Positions 62,466 through 64,000 of a stretch of DNA of 64,000 nucleotides are shown one piece after another. The notes beneath the pieces were generated by a model. It searched no databases. It was not told where the DNA came from and worked only from the letters and a program-made list of their open reading frames with translations. Origin of the DNA: Alkalihalobacillus sp. BA299. Its GTDB lineage: Bacteria > Bacillota > Bacilli > Bacillales > Bacillaceae_F. Position 1 is the first letter of the stretch. Every line of letters starts with the position of its first letter. The stretch is from the NCBI RefSeq assembly GCF_017745675.1, contig NZ_JAFLJM010000007.1, positions 124,001 to 188,000 on the forward strand. Reading direction: 5' to 3'. The translations under genes and the position numbers were made by a program.

Positions 62466-63863
62466 ATGGAGCTCGTAAAAAGTTATCCAAATAGTAATGT
62501 GAAAAATGAGAAGTTACATTATGCGTGTTTATTTATAAATGTACTTATCATCGTTATGAATACAACGATGTTTAATGTGGCAATTCCGGAAATTATCATT
62601 CACTTTTCATTAACTCCATCATCTGCATCGTGGATTGTAACTAGTTATTCTGTTGTTTTTGCAGTCGGGACAGTTTTGTATAGTAAACTTTCACAAATGA
62701 AGTCCATTGCAATGTTGTTTACGATCGGACTTTCATTGTTTGGGGTCGGGTCTGTCATCGGTGTATTGTCTGTTGATTATATGTTTTTATTGTTTGCTCG
62801 TGTTATCCAAGCTTCAGGGGCCTGTTGTGTGGCAGCACTAGGCATCGTTACTATATCAAGGTATATCCCTATTGAACGCCGAGGTAGAGGAATGGGAGTT
62901 GTATCTGCAGCCTCTACATTAGGGTTTGGTTTAGGTCCACTTATAGGTGGTTTTATCACTCAATATTTAGGTTGGTCCTTTTTATTTGTCATAAGTGTAG
63001 TCGGTGTTTTGATCATTCCCATTTATTTATATAATCTACCCAAAGAACAGTTACAAGAAGAACAGTTACAAGTTAAATCGATTGATTTCTTAGGGCTTTT
63101 CTATTTGTTTATTGGTGTAGTATCAATATTAATTTTTGTAACAACGAATAGATCGATCATCTTGTTAGGTAGTTTGTTTTTCTTGCTTTTTTGGTTTCAT
63201 ATTAAAAAGGCGAAAAATCCGATTATTCCGTTTAACTTACTTTCAAACAAAGTATTTATTTCGATTATTCTTATAGGTTTTATCATTTTCTTTATTAACT
63301 TCTCACTTTTGTTTTTAAACCCATTGTTTTTAGCAAAAGTATTCAATCGTTCTAGTGAGGTGATTGGGATGATGATTTTTCCAGGGGCGATGTTATCTGC
63401 TATTTTTTCAATTTATATTGGAAGATGGATGGACCGAGTCGGGGCTAGATTCATTATCGGGTTCGGTATTCGTTTTATACTTGTCGCAACAAGCTTATTT
63501 GCTTTATTTAGCCACCTGTCACCACTGACGGTTATCTTTTTTTACCTCGTGTCGAGCATCGGCTTTTCATCAATTACAATGAGTTTACCTAACTATTTAT
63601 TCAATTACTTAAGTAGTGAAGAGTTTACGTCGAGTATCGGTGTTTTACAACTGTGTCAATTTATAGGTGGTGCCTTTGGTGTTTCTGTCTCAGGGAAGCT
63701 ATTAGATAACAATTTCATCAATAGTATTAAAATACCGATGTGGAGTAGTGGGGCTGAATCGTTCGGTGTTACCTTTTTCTTTTTATGTATTCTATCGTTA
63801 CTAGCTTTAAGTATTTTTTATTTTTTATGCAATGTAAAAGCGGTAAAGTCTGGTGAGAATTAA
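62466..63863 (+). CDS. MFS transporter of the DHA2 (Tet(K)/(L)-like) group
   Basis: A 465-residue drug/H+ antiporter-like protein with 14 hydrophobic segments. The N-terminal region has NTTMFNVAIPEI (motif D1-like), YSKLSQMKSIA (motif A place), and ARVIQASGACCVAALGIVTI; GFGLGPLIGGFITQYLGW is antiporter motif C. It resembles Tet(K)/Tet(L), which in Bacillus also exchange Na+ or K+ for protons. The substrate is not evident. Single gene; AAAGAGG lies ahead of the ATG. Confidence 0.9.
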   Translation: MELVKSYPNSNVKNEKLHYACLFINVLIIVMNTTMFNVAIPEIIIHFSLTPSSASWIVTSYSVVFAVGTVLYSKLSQMKSIAMLFTIGLSLFGVGSVIGVLSVDYMFLLFARVIQASGACCVAALGIVTISRYIPIERRGRGMGVVSAASTLGFGLGPLIGGFITQYLGWSFLFVISVVGVLIIPIYLYNLPKEQLQEEQLQVKSIDFLGLFYLFIGVVSILIFVTTNRSIILLGSLFFLLFWFHIKKAKNPIIPFNLLSNKVFISIILIGFIIFFINFSLLFLNPLFLAKVFNRSSEVIGMMIFPGAMLSAIFSIYIGRWMDRVGARFIIGFGIRFILVATSLFALFSHLSPLTVIFFYLVSSIGFSSITMSLPNYLFNYLSSEEFTSSIGVLQLCQFIGGAFGVSVSGKLLDNNFINSIKIPMWSSGAESFGVTFFFLCILSLLALSIFYFLCNVKAVKSGEN

Positions 63864-63895
63864 AAAGAGGCAGAGTGAATTCCTGCCTGCTCAAA
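63864..63895. terminator. Bidirectional terminator before the last gene
   Basis: AGAGGCAGA pairs imperfectly with CTGCCTGCT; A and T runs flank it on either side, suited to convergent genes. Confidence 0.65.
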
Positions 63896-63905
63896 TAATA
63901 TTAAG

Positions 63906-64000
63906 CTACTTGTCTTTCATTTTCAGTTGAAGTTGCAACAGCTGTCTAATAAAAGCAGCAGCTACCGCTATTTTCCAAAGTTCAAGGTCGCCAGTAATGT
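63906..64000 (-). CDS. C-terminal end of an unidentified protein (partial)
   Basis: A frame on the minus strand runs in from the window edge and stops at 63906. The last 30 residues include ITGDLELWKIAVAAAFIRQL and end LQLKMKDK. Too short to identify. It is supported by the terminator placed after its stop. Confidence 0.45.
   Translation of the reverse strand, partial: ITGDLELWKIAVAAAFIRQLLQLQLKMKDK

Overview
The window looks like a chromosomal segment of an endospore-forming, low-GC Bacillaceae, most likely an alkaliphilic or halotolerant Bacillus relative. The evidence is a tricistronic GerA/GerB/GerC germinant-receptor operon with a small D-type subunit, an SspH-type spore protein, CotF-like coat proteins, AsnO, LexA boxes of the CGAAC-N4-GTTCG type, a TPP riboswitch and a T-box leader. 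A NaChBac-type one-domain sodium channel also fits an alkaliphile. No genus is proven. Gene calls rest on reading motifs and family resemblance; no database search was possible.

Layout. 1-4300: end of an anaerobic-type cobalamin operon (cbiG partial, cbiA, cobT, cobA). 4454-8632: a four-gene operon behind a Zur-like operator (FecCD permease, ATPase, a rubredoxin-methyltransferase fusion, binding lipoprotein). 8789-13408: a 21-bp tandem repeat, then the ger operon. 13448-15530: thiC with its TPP riboswitch. 15922-19416: aspartokinase, sodium channel, flavin amine oxidase-like protein. 19480-23275: proBAC behind a T-box, with two copies of a 124-bp structured repeat between the T-box terminator and proB. 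23385-28473: a block like the B. subtilis yqjQ-yqzH-yqjW-yqjX region, including an SOS-controlled Y-family polymerase, plus a phosphatase and sspH. 28682-30529: asnO. 30824-43942: a sigma-54 regulator, an exact -24/-12 promoter and two parallel acyl-CoA ligase/thiolase modules with a short-chain fatty acid permease, probably for use of short-chain fatty acids or ketoacids. 44098-47844: small sporulation and stress genes, a cold-shock protein, an Xaa-Pro peptidase, a tRNA-like RNA without a normal anticodon arm, and a possible further ncRNA.

47901-58779 is the most distinctive part: a zinc-starvation island with at least six Zur-like operators. It holds a His/Cys-rich protein, a SufU/IscU-type scaffold, zinc-independent FolE2, a flavoprotein with a Cys-rich tail, a FeoB-core-like permease without a G domain, three COG0523 metallochaperone GTPases (with the remnant of a fourth), and a YcgR/YcgQ-like pair. 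The operators come in two flavours (TCGTAAT and TCAGAAT/TCGGAAT half-sites). Read together, the genes would import or reallocate zinc, replace a zinc enzyme and store metal. The FeoB-like permease next to separate GTPases is the best candidate for an undescribed transport system, and the rubredoxin-methyltransferase fusion beside an ABC importer is the second.

58830-64000: an HtrA-like protease with a zinc-ribbon membrane protein, a YdbC/PC4-like protein, a decayed GDYXXLXY-type gene, a DHA2 transporter and the end of an unidentified gene running off the window.
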